Counted from the first letter of the stretch, positions 36,073 to 45,999 are shown. The stretch is 64,000 nt of DNA from Bradyrhizobium sediminis (GCF_018736085.1 NZ_CP076134.1:2552501-2616500), one strand, 5' to 3'. Numbers and translations: made by a program. Notes: generated from the sequence alone by a model not told the origin.

Positions 36073-37899
36073 TCAGTTGCGGACGGTGATGCAGGAGATG
36101 TCGGAGCGCTTCAGGGTCCGGCAAACCGCTTCGGCCTGGTCGCGGTCGAGGCCGGCAAAGCGAGCCCGGTACAGCTTCCGGTCACCCTTGGCGACCACCG
36201 GCTCGGTGAACGGCTCGGCCTTGGCCAACAGGCCGCGGGCCTGGCCGCGGGCGGCTTCGATACGCGCGCGCGCTTCGCCTTCGCTTTCCAGCGCACCGAC
36301 CTGAACGATCCATCCGGTGTGGGCGGCGGCCGGCTTGATGGCGACGTTCTGCTGAACGGTCTGCGGCTGCGCGCGGGGCGCCGGCTCGGCATAGGCCATC
36401 GCCTGCGAGGCGGGGGCGGGCGGGGCGCTCGTGGCCGGCAACACGCCGAGGATTCCGTTTCCGGTGCCGTGGTTGGCCGGCTGCGGCGGCATTTCGGGTT
36501 TGGCGACTTCCGTCCTGGCGACTTGGGTCTTGGCGACCTCAACCTTGCCGGTTTCGGCCTTGGCGACCACTGCGCCGGAGGTCTCCGGGACTTCCACGCG
36601 CGCCGGCGGGATCGCATTGGTGACCGGGGTTGCCGGCTGCGCCGGACCGGCGGAGGCCAGTTTGATCGCTCCGGCCTTGACCTGGACCGTCTTGACCCGG
36701 ACCGGCTTCATCGGCTCGGACGAGCCGGGGATTGCGGCGATCTGCTGGGTTTGAATGACGCCGTTGGTCAAAGGCGCGGGCTCGGCCTTGGCATGCGTCG
36801 GCACAGCTGCGGCAGCGGCGGCGAAGATCGACGGCTTTGAAGCCGGTGCGATCGAACGGGTCGTGGGCGCTGCGGCGGGCTCCGACGGCGCGGAGGCGAC
36901 CTGGACGGCAGCCTGGGGCTGCACCATCGGCGTCGGCCGCTCGGCGGCCTCGGCCACATCCGCGTTGGCGCCCGAAGCGTTGCGCTCGGCGATCGCGGCA
37001 ACGGTGCGTTTGGTTGAAGCCTTTTCGAGATTTTCAGCAAGCAAATTGCGCATGATGGCGTCGCGCGAACCGCCGCTGCGGCCTCCGAGCACCACGCCGA
37101 CCAGGTGACGGTTGCCTCGGCGCATCGAGGTCACGAGATTGAAGCCCGAGGCGCGGGTGTATCCGGTCTTGATCCCGTCGACGCCCTCGACGTTGCCGAG
37201 CAGGCGATTGTGGTTGCGGATCGAATGGCCGCGATAGTTGAACGACGCGGTGGCGAAATAGCGATAGTAGCGCGGAAAGCGGTCCTGGATAGCGCGGCCC
37301 AGGGTCGCCTGATCGCGCGCGGTGGTGATCTGCGCGTCGTTGGGCAGGCCGGAGGCGTTGCGATACACCGTCTTGGTCATGCCGAGCGCGCGCGCCTTGC
37401 GCGTCATCAACTGGGCAAAATCGCCTTCATCGCCGGCGATGGCTTCCGCGATCACGACGGCCGCGTCGTTGGCGGAGCGCGTTACCAGTCCCTTGATGGC
37501 GTCTTCGACCCTGATGGTTTGACCCGGGCGCAGGCCGAGTTTGGTCGGCGCCTGCTCGGAGGCGTGCTCGGACACTACCATTTCGGAATCGAGCTTCAGC
37601 TTGCCGGTTTCGAGGCGCTCGAACAGCATATAGAGTGTCATGATCTTGGTGAGCGAAGCGGGATGCCGGCTGGCGTCGGGATTGTTGGCTGTCAGCGTCG
37701 CGCCGGAATTGGCGTCGACGATGATCGAAGCGAAAGCCGGGCTGTAGCTCTGCCGCGCTTCGTGGTGGCGCACATGGTGCCGTCGGTAGCGGCGGGCGTC
37801 GGCGGCGTCGGTGGTGAAAATGACCGCAGTGGTGACGGTAGCCAGACCGAGTATGCAAACTCGCAAAACACGCGAGGAAGCCAAGGTTGTGCGAAGCAT
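36073..37899 (-). CDS. D-alanyl-D-alanine carboxypeptidase with C-terminal SPOR domain
   Basis: A 608-residue penicillin-binding protein of the S11 family. An N-terminal signal segment (VLRVCILGLATVTTAVIF) is followed by the catalytic domain with SLTK at residues 82-85, SAN at 142-144 and KTG at 244-246. A long Ala/Pro-rich linker leads to a SPOR domain over the last 80 residues (GWIVQVGALESEGEARARIE, LYRARFAGLDRDQAEAVC), which binds denuded peptidoglycan at the division septum. It trims stem peptides in the periplasm. The start at 37899 is set by the signal peptide. Confidence 0.92.
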   Translation of the reverse strand: MLRTTLASSRVLRVCILGLATVTTAVIFTTDAADARRYRRHHVRHHEARQSYSPAFASIIVDANSGATLTANNPDASRHPASLTKIMTLYMLFERLETGKLKLDSEMVVSEHASEQAPTKLGLRPGQTIRVEDAIKGLVTRSANDAAVVIAEAIAGDEGDFAQLMTRKARALGMTKTVYRNASGLPNDAQITTARDQATLGRAIQDRFPRYYRYFATASFNYRGHSIRNHNRLLGNVEGVDGIKTGYTRASGFNLVTSMRRGNRHLVGVVLGGRSGGSRDAIMRNLLAENLEKASTKRTVAAIAERNASGANADVAEAAERPTPMVQPQAAVQVASAPSEPAAAPTTRSIAPASKPSIFAAAAAAVPTHAKAEPAPLTNGVIQTQQIAAIPGSSEPMKPVRVKTVQVKAGAIKLASAGPAQPATPVTNAIPPARVEVPETSGAVVAKAETGKVEVAKTQVARTEVAKPEMPPQPANHGTGNGILGVLPATSAPPAPASQAMAYAEPAPRAQPQTVQQNVAIKPAAAHTGWIVQVGALESEGEARARIEAARGQARGLLAKAEPFTEPVVAKGDRKLYRARFAGLDRDQAEAVCRTLKRSDISCITVRN

Positions 37900-38180
37900 A
37901 AACTTCCCCGTCCCAATTTCTGACTTGATCACCGGTTCGTGAGGCCAAATTATGCCCAACGGCCGGCAACGTTTCCCTGCTCGAAGTCCTTGTCCCGGCC
38001 TGCATTTTTGCCGGAATGGCCGATCAGGCCACCGCTCTGGCTAAGACGCTGTTCACAAACAATTTTTCAGACTGTTGTCCGGAACGCGAACAAGTCCGGG
38101 AATCAGGTTAGGCGGGCTGAGTTTCCAAAAGATTAAGCAACCGTTGCGTAATCCCCCGGTGTTCGCGGCAAATTCCCTCT

Positions 38181-38199
38181 ATTTGTGCATCGCACAAAT
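38181..38199. promoter_or_regulatory. Phasin operator 1 (ATTTGTGC-N3-GCACAAAT)
   Basis: A perfect 8-bp inverted repeat with a 3-bp spacer directly upstream of the phasin -35. A second, shorter copy of the same motif lies in the promoter spacer. The pair suggests a repressor such as PhaR, which controls phasin genes in related bacteria; this assignment is inferred. Confidence 0.6.
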
Positions 38200-38203
38200 A
38201 TTC

Positions 38204-38231
38204 TTGACTTTTTTGTGCGGTGCACTATAGA
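38204..38231 (+). promoter_or_regulatory. Phasin promoter with embedded operator 2
   Basis: TTGACT (38204-38209) and TATAGA (38226-38231) with a 16-bp spacer form a strong housekeeping promoter about 70 bp upstream of the phasin start. The spacer holds TTTGTGC-GGT-GCAC (38212-38225), a second copy of the operator motif, placed where binding would block RNA polymerase. Confidence 0.7.
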
Positions 38232-38303
38232 GGAGAGCGTCAGGGAGCCGGGACCTCCCGGCAGATCAATCGGTTCACACATCAGTCCGGGAAGGACTCC
38301 ATC

Positions 38304-38645
38304 ATGGTCAAAGTTGAAGACATTCAGCAGTACGGCAAAGAGCAGTTCGAGACGGTCGTTGCCTCCGCGACCACCCTGCAGAACGGCATTCAGGCGATCG
38401 CCAGCGCCTACGGCGATTACACCAAGAAGTCGTTCGAGGATACCAAGTCGATGGTCGAGAAGCTTTCCGGCGTGAAGTCGCTGGACAAGGCGATCGAAGT
38501 GCAGACCGAATTCGCGAAGTCCGCCTACGAGACCTTCGTGGCCGAGTCGCAGAAGATCGCCGGGCTCTATACCGATCTTGCCAAGCAGACTTTCAAGCCG
38601 TTCGAAGGACTGGTCTCGAAGTTCACCCCGGCGGCCACGAACTAA
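38304..38645 (+). CDS. Phasin family protein
   Basis: A 113-residue, helix-rich protein with the phasin pattern (YGKEQFETVVASATTLQNGI, FEDTKSMVEKLSGVKSLDKA, TEFAKSAYETFVAESQKIAG, YTDLAKQTFKPFEGLVSKF). Phasins coat polyhydroxyalkanoate granules and limit their size. The start at 38304 follows GGAAGGA at a good distance. The gene has its own promoter and a strong terminator, so it is monocistronic and probably abundant when PHA is made. Confidence 0.92.
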   Translation: MVKVEDIQQYGKEQFETVVASATTLQNGIQAIASAYGDYTKKSFEDTKSMVEKLSGVKSLDKAIEVQTEFAKSAYETFVAESQKIAGLYTDLAKQTFKPFEGLVSKFTPAATN

Positions 38646-38670
38646 GCCCGGCGCAGGTTTACAAGGAATC

Positions 38671-38702
38671 AAAAAGCCCGGCCGCGATGGCCGGGCTTTT
38701 TT
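38671..38702. terminator. Bidirectional rho-independent terminator
   Basis: AAAAAGCCCGGCC, GCGAT, GGCCGGGCTTTTTT: a GC-rich hairpin with an A-tract to the left and a T-tract to the right. It can end the phasin transcript rightwards and the TadG-like transcript leftwards. Confidence 0.9.
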
Positions 38703-38723
38703 CTTGTTCGGATCGGCGAAGGC

Positions 38724-40085
38724 CTATTTCGCGACGCGGAGTTTCGACAGCGAGGTACCGATCGAGTTGAAGACCGATACGGTCTGGCTGGCCGAGGTCA
38801 CCAGGAAGAACTTGTCGGTGCTGCTGGCGCAGTATTGCAGCACCGCAGAGACCGGGTCGGGTGGCGAGCCGGTATTGACGTGGACCGTGTAGATCGTGAT
38901 GCCTGCGGCCTTGGCGTTGTCGCACAGGATCTTCTGGCGGGCGTCGATCTGGGACGCGTTGTTGTACCAGCGGTTCTGCGTGTTCAGGCCGTCGGACAAC
39001 AGGATGATGGCGTCCTTGTAGGTATAGTTCGGATCCTTGGCGGGCGCATTGAACGGCGCTCCGGCGCCCAGCGTCATCCATGCCCACGCCAGGCCGATGC
39101 CCTGGTTGGTCATTCCGGTCGGCTCCATGCCATCGATCAACGTTTTCAGCTGGGTCCAATTGTAGCTCAGCGGCATGATCGTCTGCAGATAGGGGTTGTT
39201 GTTCGACTTGCAGTACTTGTTGCTGCTGGAGCCATATTCTTCAGCCGGGAACAGCGTCGACCGAGTGGCCGAGGTCGGCGTCGTATTCATCGTGTCGTAG
39301 CTCTGGTCGCGGTCGGTGAGGCAACCGCTCCAGGTGTTGTGGTTCGCCGGCGTCCACGTCTTGCCGTTCGCCACGCAGGTGCTTTGCTTCTTGTATGTCG
39401 TGTTGCTGCACGTGCCGTAGTCGGTCCAGTCGATCCAGGGCTGATTGTAGTTGCTGGCGCCCATATTGACGTCCTTGGCGAAAGGAACGATCGAAATGTA
39501 GATGTCGCCGGGAGTCTTGGCGAGCCCGCTCAATTGATCGATCAGGGCTTTGGCCGCCTGCTGCAGCGCCGGCATTTTGCCGTCGTCGCGCATCGAACCG
39601 GTGTTGTCGAGCGCCATCGCCACCCGCATCCGCACGTTGCCCCAGGCCGATGTGGACGAGGTGTTGAAGTTGATGTTCGGGAAGCCGGCGACCTTCATGA
39701 ACTGGGTCGTGACCGCGCCGGAGCCGGTGACCTCGATGGTGGAGCCCATGCTGGTGCTGGCCGTGTAGACCGCATTGATCGAAACAGAATTGGCGTCGGT
39801 ATTGGTGTAGAGCGCGGCGAAATAGGCCTGAGCCTTGGCATTGATCTGGGATTGGTCGATGAGCCCTTCGGACAGATCCTTCGAGAGCATCAGGGCGGTC
39901 GAGTCGAGCGCGGCCTGCATCGAGGAGCGCGCAGCGTTGGCGCGGGTATAGTCGATGGCCGCGCCGATGAAGCTGATGATGGGCACGAGCGCGATGGCGA
40001 AGATCACCGCGATATTGCCCTGGTTGGCGGCGGCGAAGCGGCGGGCCGCTCCGCGAAACTGGCTGGCAATGGATGTAGCGGGCAT
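38724..40085 (-). CDS. TadE/TadG-like protein with VWA domain
   Basis: A protein of about 453 residues. The N-terminus carries the Tad pilin-like segment (NQGNIAVIFAIALVPIISF, then GAAIDYTRANAARSSMQAAL), typical of TadG-like proteins in the Flp pilus family. A VWA fold follows with a MIDAS motif in ALDNTGSMRDDGKM and later AIILLSDGLNTQNRW. Multiple cysteines in the insert (GTCSNTTYKKQSTCVANGK, SGCLTDRD) may form disulfides. It should sit in the envelope and help pilus assembly or adhesion. The rest of a tad locus is not present. ATG at 40085 is preferred over GTG at 40094. Confidence 0.87.
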   Translation of the reverse strand: MPATSIASQFRGAARRFAAANQGNIAVIFAIALVPIISFIGAAIDYTRANAARSSMQAALDSTALMLSKDLSEGLIDQSQINAKAQAYFAALYTNTDANSVSINAVYTASTSMGSTIEVTGSGAVTTQFMKVAGFPNINFNTSSTSAWGNVRMRVAMALDNTGSMRDDGKMPALQQAAKALIDQLSGLAKTPGDIYISIVPFAKDVNMGASNYNQPWIDWTDYGTCSNTTYKKQSTCVANGKTWTPANHNTWSGCLTDRDQSYDTMNTTPTSATRSTLFPAEEYGSSSNKYCKSNNNPYLQTIMPLSYNWTQLKTLIDGMEPTGMTNQGIGLAWAWMTLGAGAPFNAPAKDPNYTYKDAIILLSDGLNTQNRWYNNASQIDARQKILCDNAKAAGITIYTVHVNTGSPPDPVSAVLQYCASSTDKFFLVTSASQTVSVFNSIGTSLSKLRVAK

Positions 40086-40094
40086 GATTGTCAC

Positions 40095-40589
40095 CGAAAT
40101 GGGGGTTGTGCGGCCATTTCGGTTCGGGCGCCTAAACAGGTGGTGAATCCGTCTGGTGAAATCCGGCTCAATTCCCGCATAGGCCCGAATCGGCCGCCGG
40201 AAGCACTTGCTATCCTCAATGCCCGCTAAACGGTCACCAGCCTGGCTTTGTCAAATCCGGCAGAATTGATTAACCTTGCGGGGATCGCCGGGCCTGGGAA
40301 TCGGTCCGCCGCGACTCGCATTTGGCTGATATTTGCGTGCTTGCGGCGAGCCGAAGCTGGACCCATATTTGGAGCTATCGACCCAGCTGGTGGGGCCGAG
40401 CCGCCCGGGAGCGGCGAGTGGAAAGTGTCTGGGAACCCGTTGGATGGCTCCGGAAGGGGACGTCAAGCGAGGCCTTCTCCGGTCGCTGCCTGGTTTCCCG
40501 TGGGGATTTCGAACGCCTGTGCCATGCTGCAATTGACTTCCAGATTTGACTCCGCCGCCGCGCCCGCTGTCGCCGCATCTGCTCCCCGA
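40095..40589. other. Gene-free stretch upstream of clpS
   Basis: About 490 bp between the divergent TadG-like and clpS genes. I see no RNA gene, repeat or strong dyad. The clpS frame is open across most of it, but upstream codons do not look like protein. Confidence 0.45.
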
Positions 40590-40922
40590 ATGGGCAATGA
40601 TGAGAGCAATACCGGGGGGACCGGTGGCCCCGCCACGTCCGTCATCGCCAAGGTCAAGCCGAAGACCAAGCGCCCGAATCTCTATCGCGTGCTGATATTG
40701 AACGACGACTACACGCCGATGGAGTTTGTCGTTCACGTCCTCGAGAAGTTCTTCCAGAAGGACGTCGAAGCGGCGACCAAGATCATGCTCCACGTCCATC
40801 ACCATGGAATCGGGGAGTGCGGGGTGTTCACCTACGAAATCGCCGAGACCAAGGTGACGCAGGTGATGGATTTTGCGCGCAAGCACCAGCACCCCCTGCA
40901 ATGCGTAATGGAAAAGAAGTAG
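40590..40922 (+). CDS. clpS: ATP-dependent Clp protease adaptor ClpS
   Basis: A protein of about 110 residues with a flexible N-terminus and the ClpS core: [60 protein letters not shown]. The NDDYTPM loop and the histidines form the N-degron pocket. ClpS passes N-end-rule substrates to ClpA, whose gene follows after 230 bp. The start is uncertain: ATG at 40590 gives normal length, and ATG at 40524 adds 22 residues; neither has a strong ribosome binding site. Confidence 0.92.
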   Translation: MGNDESNTGGTGGPATSVIAKVKPKTKRPNLYRVLILNDDYTPMEFVVHVLEKFFQKDVEAATKIMLHVHHHGIGECGVFTYEIAETKVTQVMDFARKHQHPLQCVMEKK

Positions 40923-41152
40923 CCTCGCGCCCAGGCCCGCCAAAATGGGAACGGGTTTTGCATCGTGCTGGGCGGGCCGGCGTCGGCAGTTCGCAGGGCC
41001 GGTTTCGGGGTAAAAGTGCCGCATCCATCCGGTGCAAAACCGTTCTTGCGGAACCGGCCTTTCGCCATGATCGTGCGTAACTATATGACAAAGGTTGTTG
41101 TTGCCTGACCGGGCAACGGCGATCATGATGGCGGGGGCCATAGAGGACGCGA

Positions 41153-43573
41153 ATGCCAACTTTTTCTCAGAGCCTGGAACAATCCCTGCATCGTGCGCTC
41201 GCGATCGCAAACGAGCGTCACCATCAATATGCGACGCTGGAACATCTTCTGCTGTCGCTGATCGATGATAGCGATGCGGCCGCCGTCATGCGTGCCTGCA
41301 GCGTCGATCTCGACAAGCTGCGCACCAGCCTCGTCAACTATCTCGAGACCGAATTCGAAAATCTGGTCACCGACGGCGCCGACGATGCCAAGCCGACGGC
41401 AGGTTTTCAGCGCGTGATCCAGCGCGCCGTGATCCATGTGCAGTCTTCCGGCCGCGAGGAAGTGACCGGCGCCAATGTGCTGATCGCGATCTTCGCCGAG
41501 CGCGAGAGCCATGCCGCTTATTTCCTGCAGGAGCAGGACATGACCCGCTACGACGCGGTCAATTACATCAGCCACGGCATCGCCAAGCGGCCCGGAGTCT
41601 CGGAGGCGCGCCCGGTGCGCGGCGTTGACGAGGAAACCGAGACCAAGGGCAATGAGGATTCCAAGAAGAAGGGCGAGGCGCTCGATACTTACTGCGTGAA
41701 CCTCAACAAGAAGGCGCGCGACGGCAAGATCGATCCGGTGATCGGCCGCAATTCGGAGATCAACCGCGCCATCCAGGTGCTGTGCCGGCGCCAGAAGAAC
41801 AATCCATTGTTCGTTGGCGAAGCCGGCGTCGGCAAGACCGCGATCGCGGAAGGACTGGCGAAGCGCATCGTCGACAGCGAAGTGCCTGAAGTATTGGCGG
41901 CGGCCACCGTGTTCTCGCTCGACATGGGCACGCTGCTCGCGGGCACCCGCTATCGCGGCGATTTCGAGGAGCGGCTGAAGCAGGTCCTCAAGGAGCTCGA
42001 GGCGCATCCGAACGCGATCCTGTTCATCGACGAAATCCACACCGTGATCGGGGCAGGGGCCACCTCCGGCGGCGCGATGGACGCGTCCAATCTGTTAAAG
42101 CCGGCGCTGGCTTCGGGCACCATCCGCTGCATGGGCTCGACCACCTACAAGGAATACCGCCAACACTTCGAGAAGGACCGCGCGCTGGTGCGCCGGTTCC
42201 AGAAGATCGACGTCAACGAGCCGACGGTGGAAGACGCGATTGCGATCCTCAAGGGTTTGAAGCCCTATTTCGAGGACTATCACCGGCTGAAATACACCAA
42301 CGAGGCGATCGAAGCCGCGGTGCAGCTGTCGTCGCGCTACATTCACGACCGCAAGCTGCCGGACAAGGCGATCGACGTGATCGACGAGTCGGGCGCGGCG
42401 CAGATGCTGGTCGCCGAGAACAAGCGCAAGAAGACCATCGGCATCAAGGAAATCGAGACCACGATCGCGACCATGGCGCGGATTCCGCCCAAGAGCGTGT
42501 CGAAGGACGATGCCGAGGTGTTAAAGCATCTGGAACAGACGCTGAAGCGCGTGGTGTTCGGCCAGGACAAGGCGATCGAGGCGCTGGCCGCTGCGATCAA
42601 GCTGTCGCGCGCCGGCCTGCGCGAGCCGGAAAAGCCGATCGGCTCCTATCTGTTCTCCGGTCCGACCGGCGTCGGCAAGACCGAAGTGGCAAAACAGCTC
42701 GCGGCCTCGCTCGGCGTCGAACTGATCCGCTTCGACATGTCCGAATATATGGAGCGGCATACCGTGTCGCGCCTGATTGGCGCGCCTCCGGGCTATGTCG
42801 GCTTCGACCAGGGCGGCCTCTTGACCGACGGCGTCGACCAGCATCCGCATTGCGTGGTGCTGCTCGACGAAATCGAGAAGGCGCATCCGGATCTCTACAA
42901 CGTGCTGCTGCAGATCATGGATCACGGCCGGCTCACCGACCACAACGGCAAGCAGGTCAATTTCCGCAACGTGATCCTGATCATGACCACCAATGCCGGC
43001 GCCGCCGATCTGGCGCGTCAGGCGTTCGGCTTCACGCGCAGCAAGCGGGAGGGCGACGATCACGAAGCGATCAATCGCCAGTTCGCGCCCGAGTTCCGCA
43101 ACCGGCTGGATGCCATCGTCTCGTTCGCGCATCTCAATCCCGATGTGATCGGCATGGTGGTCGAGAAGTTCGTGCTGCAGCTCGAGGCGCAGCTCGCCGA
43201 CCGCGACGTCACCATCGAGCTGTCGGATCCGGCCAAGGCATGGCTGATCCAGCACGGCTACGACGAGCAGATGGGCGCGCGGCCGATGGCGCGGGTGATC
43301 CAGGAGCACATCAAGAAGCCGCTGGCGGACGAGGTGCTGTTCGGCAAGCTCAAGGGCGGCGGCCATGTTCGCGTCGTGCTGGTCAAGGACGAGGCGAGTG
43401 CGGAGGCCGGCGCCGAGAAGATCGGGTTCGAATTCGTCGAGGGCCCGGTGACGCCGAAACCGGAAAAGCTGCCGGGCACGCGCAAGCGCAACGTCCCGCG
43501 CAAGCCGAAGCCGGGCGGGCCCGGTGGCGGCTCGAAGGGCCCGGCCTCGCGAGGTCCGCTGGTTAAGGCCTGA
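41153..43573 (+). CDS. clpA: ATP-dependent Clp protease ATP-binding subunit ClpA
   Basis: An 806-residue AAA+ unfoldase. The N-terminal ClpN repeat domain (residues 1-150) binds ClpS. AAA module 1 has GEAGVGKTA near residue 223 and [16 protein letters not shown] module 2 has GPTGVGKTE near residue 503 and [14 protein letters not shown] Pro/Gly/Lys-rich tail of some 40 residues extends past the usual end. It unfolds proteins and feeds them to ClpP, which is not in the window. An AGAGGA site precedes the start. A strong terminator follows. Confidence 0.96.
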   Translation: MPTFSQSLEQSLHRALAIANERHHQYATLEHLLLSLIDDSDAAAVMRACSVDLDKLRTSLVNYLETEFENLVTDGADDAKPTAGFQRVIQRAVIHVQSSGREEVTGANVLIAIFAERESHAAYFLQEQDMTRYDAVNYISHGIAKRPGVSEARPVRGVDEETETKGNEDSKKKGEALDTYCVNLNKKARDGKIDPVIGRNSEINRAIQVLCRRQKNNPLFVGEAGVGKTAIAEGLAKRIVDSEVPEVLAAATVFSLDMGTLLAGTRYRGDFEERLKQVLKELEAHPNAILFIDEIHTVIGAGATSGGAMDASNLLKPALASGTIRCMGSTTYKEYRQHFEKDRALVRRFQKIDVNEPTVEDAIAILKGLKPYFEDYHRLKYTNEAIEAAVQLSSRYIHDRKLPDKAIDVIDESGAAQMLVAENKRKKTIGIKEIETTIATMARIPPKSVSKDDAEVLKHLEQTLKRVVFGQDKAIEALAAAIKLSRAGLREPEKPIGSYLFSGPTGVGKTEVAKQLAASLGVELIRFDMSEYMERHTVSRLIGAPPGYVGFDQGGLLTDGVDQHPHCVVLLDEIEKAHPDLYNVLLQIMDHGRLTDHNGKQVNFRNVILIMTTNAGAADLARQAFGFTRSKREGDDHEAINRQFAPEFRNRLDAIVSFAHLNPDVIGMVVEKFVLQLEAQLADRDVTIELSDPAKAWLIQHGYDEQMGARPMARVIQEHIKKPLADEVLFGKLKGGGHVRVVLVKDEASAEAGAEKIGFEFVEGPVTPKPEKLPGTRKRNVPRKPKPGGPGGGSKGPASRGPLVKA

Positions 43574-43595
43574 GCGGTCGATACCGCGAATTTAG

Positions 43596-43629
43596 AAAGC
43601 CGGCGTGTCGCAAGACTGCCGGCTTTTTT
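43596..43629 (+). terminator. Rho-independent terminator of clpA
   Basis: AAAGCCGGC and GCCGGCTTTTTT form a hairpin with T-tract, starting about 20 bp after the clpA stop. Confidence 0.9.
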
Positions 43630-43659
43630 GATGGATAGAGCGCGCGTCACGCGGGTGTC

Positions 43660-44019
43660 TCAGCCTTCGCCGATCAGCTCCTTGATGCGGCGCTGCAACT
43701 GGCGCTTTTTCTGCTCGCTCTTGCGCAAGCGCTCCTCGAGGTCGGAGACCGGCAGTTCGACGGGGGCTTCGTCGCGGAAGGCCACGCCGACGAAATTGTC
43801 GCGCCACCAGACGACTTTGGCGAGGAAGGTATGGCCTTTTCGCGTGATCTTCAGCGACATCTGCTCCCTGGGCAGCTTGACGACATTGCTGAACTCGAGA
43901 TGAGCGCCTTTTTCGGAGATGTTGCGGACCACGCAATCCCTGCTCGCGCCATTTTCGCCGATTTCGGCGACGCCGCCATAGATGACCTTGCCGCGTGTGC
44001 TTTGGCGTCGTTCCGGCAT
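43660..44019 (-). CDS. PilZ domain protein
   Basis: A 119-residue protein consisting of one PilZ domain. The cyclic-di-GMP binding signatures are RRQSTR near the N-terminus (an RxxxR-type motif) and NISEKGAHLEF (the (D/N)xSxxG motif). A charged helix ends the protein. It should act as a cytoplasmic c-di-GMP receptor. The ATG at 44019 (MPERRQ) is favoured over one five codons upstream. A paralogue lies at 44381-44737, with an Flp pilin gene between them. Confidence 0.87.
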   Translation of the reverse strand: MPERRQSTRGKVIYGGVAEIGENGASRDCVVRNISEKGAHLEFSNVVKLPREQMSLKITRKGHTFLAKVVWWRDNFVGVAFRDEAPVELPVSDLEERLRKSEQKKRQLQRRIKELIGEG

Positions 44020-44179
44020 CGGATAATCTCCCAATAAGGAGGCAGGACCTTACCCGGGTTCGCCGCGCGCGAAAGCCCGCGCCCGGCATTATGCGGCGTT
44101 AACGTAAACCGGCGATGGGCGGAACCGTCCGCATCCCGCAAAGCCGGCCACTCCCCGAGACGCCCTCGGTGCGGCCGGT

Positions 44180-44365
44180 CTAGTTGTTCTGGCGTTTCAG
44201 GGCCGCGGCGACGGCTTCATACTTCCCGGTGACGACGTCGCCGACCACATAGAGTGTAGCGGAAAGCGCCAGTCCGACGCCGGCTGCGATAATGACAAAT
44301 TCGAGTCCGGTGCCGCCGCCTTCGGCCGCGAGGAAAGCCCGGAAGGTCTGCATGCTTCTTCGCAT
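44180..44365 (-). CDS. Flp/Fap-type pilin subunit
   Basis: A 61-residue protein with a short leader and the Flp hallmark TGLEFVIIAAGVGLALSA, in which a glutamate follows the cleavage site region and a hydrophobic helix makes up the pilus core. Cleavage would be by a prepilin peptidase of the TadV type after the Gly-rich segment (AEGGG). The usual GATAIEYGLIAAG is altered to GGGTGLEFVIIAAG, so it is a divergent member. It is flanked by two PilZ genes on the same strand. Confidence 0.75.
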   Translation of the reverse strand: MRRSMQTFRAFLAAEGGGTGLEFVIIAAGVGLALSATLYVVGDVVTGKYEAVAAALKRQNN

Positions 44366-44380
44366 CGATGGCAGCGCCCT

Positions 44381-44737
44381 TCAATGCTCGGACAAGAGTT
44401 GAGCGATCCGGCTCTGCAATTCGCGCCGCTCGGACTCACAACGCCGCAGCCGCCGCGCCATATCGAGGTCGATCGGTTCGTTGCGCGATACCGAGCGGAA
44501 CGTCAAACCGGCCTGGTCGGCGTTAACCCAGACCATCTTCGCGCGAAACGTGCGGTTCTTCTTTGGAATGAACAGATCGATCTCCTCCGGCAGCAACGCC
44601 GGATTTTCAAACTCGATCTTGGCGCCGTCGTCGGAAAAATTGCGGACGATGCACTCGATCGTGGAGCGCCGCTCATTGAAGGCGACCACGCCGTTATAAA
44701 TCACACGCGAGCGCTGGGTTTGGCGTTGTTCGATCAT
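44381..44737 (-). CDS. PilZ domain protein
   Basis: A 118-residue PilZ domain with RQTQRSRVIYNGVV near the N-terminus and NFSDDGAKIEFENP as the (D/N)xSxxG motif. It is related to the PilZ protein at 43660-44019 in length and order, including the charged C-terminal helix (RRCESERRELQSRIAQLL). The first arginine pair is spaced as needed for c-di-GMP. It ends 15 bp before the Flp pilin start and probably shares its transcript. Confidence 0.85.
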   Translation of the reverse strand: MIEQRQTQRSRVIYNGVVAFNERRSTIECIVRNFSDDGAKIEFENPALLPEEIDLFIPKKNRTFRAKMVWVNADQAGLTFRSVSRNEPIDLDMARRLRRCESERRELQSRIAQLLSEH

Positions 44738-44958
44738 GTCCGCAGCCTCCGATTAACGAATTGCTAATTATATACTCGCGGTTGTCGAATGTGGGAATGG
44801 TGAACTTTGGATTGCTGTTCTTAAGGTAAATCAGCGCGGGGGAATCAGGCCGCTGTTTCGCGCAATTCGCGCCGCAGCCGCGCCAGCGCCATCATTCTTG
44901 CGGATAGCTGCAGCTCGATAGCTGGATGGTGGGTTCCCCGTGTCAGGCGCGGCCTGTG

Positions 44959-45972
44959 ATGAACAGAGCTACCATGCGAACGGTCATTGGTCTGCGAGCC
45001 CTGCTTTGCATTGTGGTCGTGATGCTGCTGCAGCCTGCGGCGCGGGCGACGGCCGAGGATGCGGCTGCCGGCGGCGAAGTGGCAAAGCCGGGTGCCGAGG
45101 GACCCGCCACAAGAGATGAGGACAAGGGCAGGGCGCAGAAGCCAGCGGACAACACGCGGGAGAGCGACACAAGCGAGGCGATGTGCCTGATGATCGAATC
45201 GGCGGCGAGGGCCAATGACCTGCCGCTCGAATTCTTTGCCCGCGTGATCTGGCAGGAGAGCCGGTTTCAATCCGATGCGGTCGGACCGGTCACGCGCAAC
45301 GGCCAGCGCGCGCAGGGCATCGCGCAGTTCATGCCGGGAACCGCCAGTGAACGGCGGCTGCTCGATCCCTTCGATCCCGTGCAGGCGCTGCCGAAATCCG
45401 CGGAATTCCTGCGCGAATTGCGCGGGCAATTCGGCAATCTCGGGCTTGCCGCGGCCGCCTACAATGCCGGCCCGCGGCGGGTGCAGGAGTGGCTGGCCGG
45501 CTCCGGCATGATGCCGCAGGAGACGCGCAATTACGTCTCGGCCATCACCGGCGCGACCGTCGAGGACTGGGCGAGGCCCGGCACGAAGGAAAAACTGCCC
45601 GACCGCGCGCCGAACGCCTCTTGTCGCGAATTGATGGCGCTGCTCAAACGCGCGCCCAATCCCTTCGTCACCGAGTTGGAGCAGCATGTGAAGTTCGGCG
45701 CGGCAAAACCCTGGGGCGTGCAACTCGCCGCCGGCTTCAACCGCGACCGGGCGCTTTCGATGTATGCCCGCGCGATGAAGCGATTGAGCGCCGTGATCGG
45801 CGACCAGGACCCGAGCCTCCTGGGATCGACGTTCCGCAGCCGCGGCACCCGCACATTCTACCAGGTGCGGATCGGCGCCGACACGCGCTCCGCCGCCGAC
45901 GAACTCTGCAACCGCATCCGCCGCGCCGGCGGGGCGTGCTTCGTGTTGAGGAATATGAGGGGCAGGGGGTGA
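44959..45972 (+). CDS. Lytic transglycosylase (SLT) with SPOR domain
   Basis: A protein of about 337 residues. A signal peptide (LRALLCIVVVMLLQPAARA) and a charged linker are followed by an SLT domain (ARVIWQESRFQSDAVGP with the catalytic glutamate, AQGIAQFMPGTASER, LAAAAYNAGPRRVQEWL). The C-terminal 60 residues resemble a SPOR domain (RTFYQVRIGADTRSAADELC). It cleaves peptidoglycan glycan strands in the periplasm. Start at 44959 chosen; a second Met five codons later is also possible. Confidence 0.87.
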   Translation: MNRATMRTVIGLRALLCIVVVMLLQPAARATAEDAAAGGEVAKPGAEGPATRDEDKGRAQKPADNTRESDTSEAMCLMIESAARANDLPLEFFARVIWQESRFQSDAVGPVTRNGQRAQGIAQFMPGTASERRLLDPFDPVQALPKSAEFLRELRGQFGNLGLAAAAYNAGPRRVQEWLAGSGMMPQETRNYVSAITGATVEDWARPGTKEKLPDRAPNASCRELMALLKRAPNPFVTELEQHVKFGAAKPWGVQLAAGFNRDRALSMYARAMKRLSAVIGDQDPSLLGSTFRSRGTRTFYQVRIGADTRSAADELCNRIRRAGGACFVLRNMRGRG

Positions 45973-45993
45973 CGGCGCGTCGAAGAATGGCGC

Positions 45994-45999
45994 TATACT
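45994..45999 (+). promoter_or_regulatory. Possible -10 element for the 46019 gene
   Basis: TATACT lies 20 bp before the start codon of the next gene, in the 46-bp gap after the transglycosylase gene. A -35 is not clear (GTGACG at 45969-45974, 19 bp away). It suggests the 46019 gene has its own promoter with a very short leader. Confidence 0.35.
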
